From Polaribacter butkevichii (GTDB taxonomy: Bacteria > Bacteroidota > Bacteroidia > Flavobacteriales > Flavobacteriaceae), in NCBI RefSeq assembly GCF_038024105.1, contig NZ_CP150661.1:1383001-1447000 (forward strand): DNA of 64,000 nt, in the 5' to 3' direction. The translations under genes and the position numbers were made by a program. Below, in pieces: positions 63,163 through 64,000 of the stretch. The first letter of the stretch is position 1. Each line of letters starts with the position of its first letter. Below the pieces are notes generated by a model. That model was not told where the DNA came from. It was given only the letters and a program-made list of their open reading frames with translations, and ran no database searches.

Positions 63163-64000
63163 AAAATATTAATGACATTTTCGATTTTCTAACAGGTAAT
63201 CTTCCTGCATTGGAAAATACTGACGAGGGAGACATTCCATTAATTTATGGCACTTCATTTAATAATGGAGTTATCAAACTAGTTGAAGTCGAGAGCGAAG
63301 AAAACATTTTTCAACCTCCATTAATAACAGTTTCTTATTTAGGTACTGCATTTGTTCAAATACTTCCATTTACAACTTCTGTAGTAGATAAGAGTAATAT
63401 AATTATTCTTAAACCCAAGAATAAAATGACTTTATCTGAATTGTATTTCTACTGCTTTCAAATTAACACAACTGCTAAATTCGGTTTCCATTATGGGAGA
63501 CGAATGAATATGGCTAGACTACGAAAGGTAAACGTATTGGAGTATGATAAGAGTAAATACGAAACAAAAATAGATATTAAAGGCTTGTTACCTCAAATCC
63601 AATTAGATGAATATTACAAGATAAATTTACTCAATAAGTTTTTAGACATTAATAAAATATTTGATGTAGTAAATGCGAAATCAAGTGGATTTAGTTCCTA
63701 CGATATTGGGGAAATTCCATTTATTTCAAATGGAATAATGAATAATGGAATAATAGGTTATGTTTCTCCATTAGACACTGATAGAGTTTTTAACAAAAAA
63801 GGAATTTGTGTTTCTGCATTTTGTGAAGCAACTATACATAACCCTCCTTTTTTACCGAGAGGAAATGGAGGAAGTGGATTAATAGTTTTAATTCCCAAAA
63901 AAGAAATGACTCACGAAGTTTTTGTTTACTATGCTGCTTATATAAATAAATATTGTAGTTGGAGATTCTCTTATGGCAGAATGGTAACATTGGCTAGATT
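63159..64000 (+). CDS. Cassette 16: type I-like specificity (S) subunit, partial
   Basis: The frame is open from the ATG at 63159 to the window end (280 codons). Two repeated target-recognition units are visible, ending in FGFHYGRRMNMARLRK and WRFSYGRMVTLAR, the conserved end motif of HsdS-type recognition domains. It would direct the preceding nuclease-methylase to a bipartite site. The gene is cut by the window edge; the usual length of such B subunits is about 340 or more residues, so little is missing. Confidence 0.85.
   Translation, partial: MKNINDIFDFLTGNLPALENTDEGDIPLIYGTSFNNGVIKLVEVESEENIFQPPLITVSYLGTAFVQILPFTTSVVDKSNIIILKPKNKMTLSELYFYCFQINTTAKFGFHYGRRMNMARLRKVNVLEYDKSKYETKIDIKGLLPQIQLDEYYKINLLNKFLDINKIFDVVNAKSSGFSSYDIGEIPFISNGIMNNGIIGYVSPLDTDRVFNKKGICVSAFCEATIHNPPFLPRGNGGSGLIVLIPKKEMTHEVFVYYAAYINKYCSWRFSYGRMVTLAR

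Noticed and set aside
1..64000. Insertion sequences and transposons
   Set aside because: I saw no transposase frame and no terminal inverted repeats of IS type anywhere in the window.

Overview
The window looks like a chromosome segment of a marine-type Flavobacteriaceae bacterium (Bacteroidota), probably close to Polaribacter or Tenacibaculum. This rests on the strongly AT-rich sequence, Bacteroidota promoters of the form TTG-N19-TAnnTTTG (clearest upstream of the HU gene and the tRNA), the near absence of Shine-Dalgarno sequences, and Bacteroidota-typical families (DUF3822 next to rsmD, paired SurA/PpiC proteins with MoxR, DUF6371 primase, PGN_0703 nuclease). The genus is an inference.

Positions 1-22097 are ordinary core genome: the end of an FdhF/YdeP molybdopterin oxidoreductase, a glycine-rich exported barrel-like protein, cysteine desulfurase, Smr protein, phosphatase, two tandem PPK2 kinases, an LpxR-like protein, a RecD-like helicase, DUF3822-rsmD, a periplasmic foldase cluster (three SurA/PpiC-type proteins plus MoxR), recQ-fmt, HU, YqgE, a class IV aminotransferase and a START-like protein. 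The region ends at a tRNA-Met gene.

Positions 22129-48999 hold a 26.7-kb integrated island bounded by a 164-bp perfect direct repeat. The repeat covers the last 43 nt of tRNA-Met, its terminator and the leader of the island's tyrosine integrase. The island carries the integrase, a replication-like module (RHH, RecA-like ATPase, DUF6371 primase), a six-gene defence operon (hsdM-hsdS-PD-(D/E)XK nuclease-DUF262/DUF1524-DUF262-hsdR), and a mutagenesis module (S24 repressor, dinB, error-prone dnaE, SRAP). The right repeat runs into a seven-codon remnant of a second, different copy of the integrase, so the tRNA was already occupied by a related element.

Positions 49488-64000 hold the most interesting region: an integron-like gene cassette array. 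A tyrosine recombinase of ordinary Xer/phage type, without the extra domain of IntI, is followed by at least 16 consecutive cassettes. Fifteen sites of 129-133 bp, each with a central hairpin and inner and outer inverted boxes, separate them. In every complete cassette the outer box at the start of its own 3' site is the reverse complement of that cassette's own first bases (GTTGCC/GGCAAC, GTTACC/GGTAAC, GTTAGC/GCTAAC, GTTGGC/GCCAAC, GTTGTA/TACAAC, GTTGCA/TGCAAC). This is the signature of cassettes that move as circles through an attC-like site, but the core (GTTR followed by variable bases) does not fit the GTTRRRY used by IntI. Six of the 16 cassettes encode proteins, starting only 16-38 bp after the junction: a membrane protein, an AbiU2/HEPN-like protein, a DUF1444-like protein, a Shedu (DUF4263) defence nuclease, a DUF3592 membrane protein, and a BcgI-like restriction-modification pair that runs off the window. 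The other ten carry no convincing ORF and belong to one related family with a conserved hairpin.

A further cassette with the same kind of site lies on the minus strand inside the island (42429-43283). It is flanked by a 268-bp duplication of the dnaE 3' end, so the system has placed cassettes at more than one locus.
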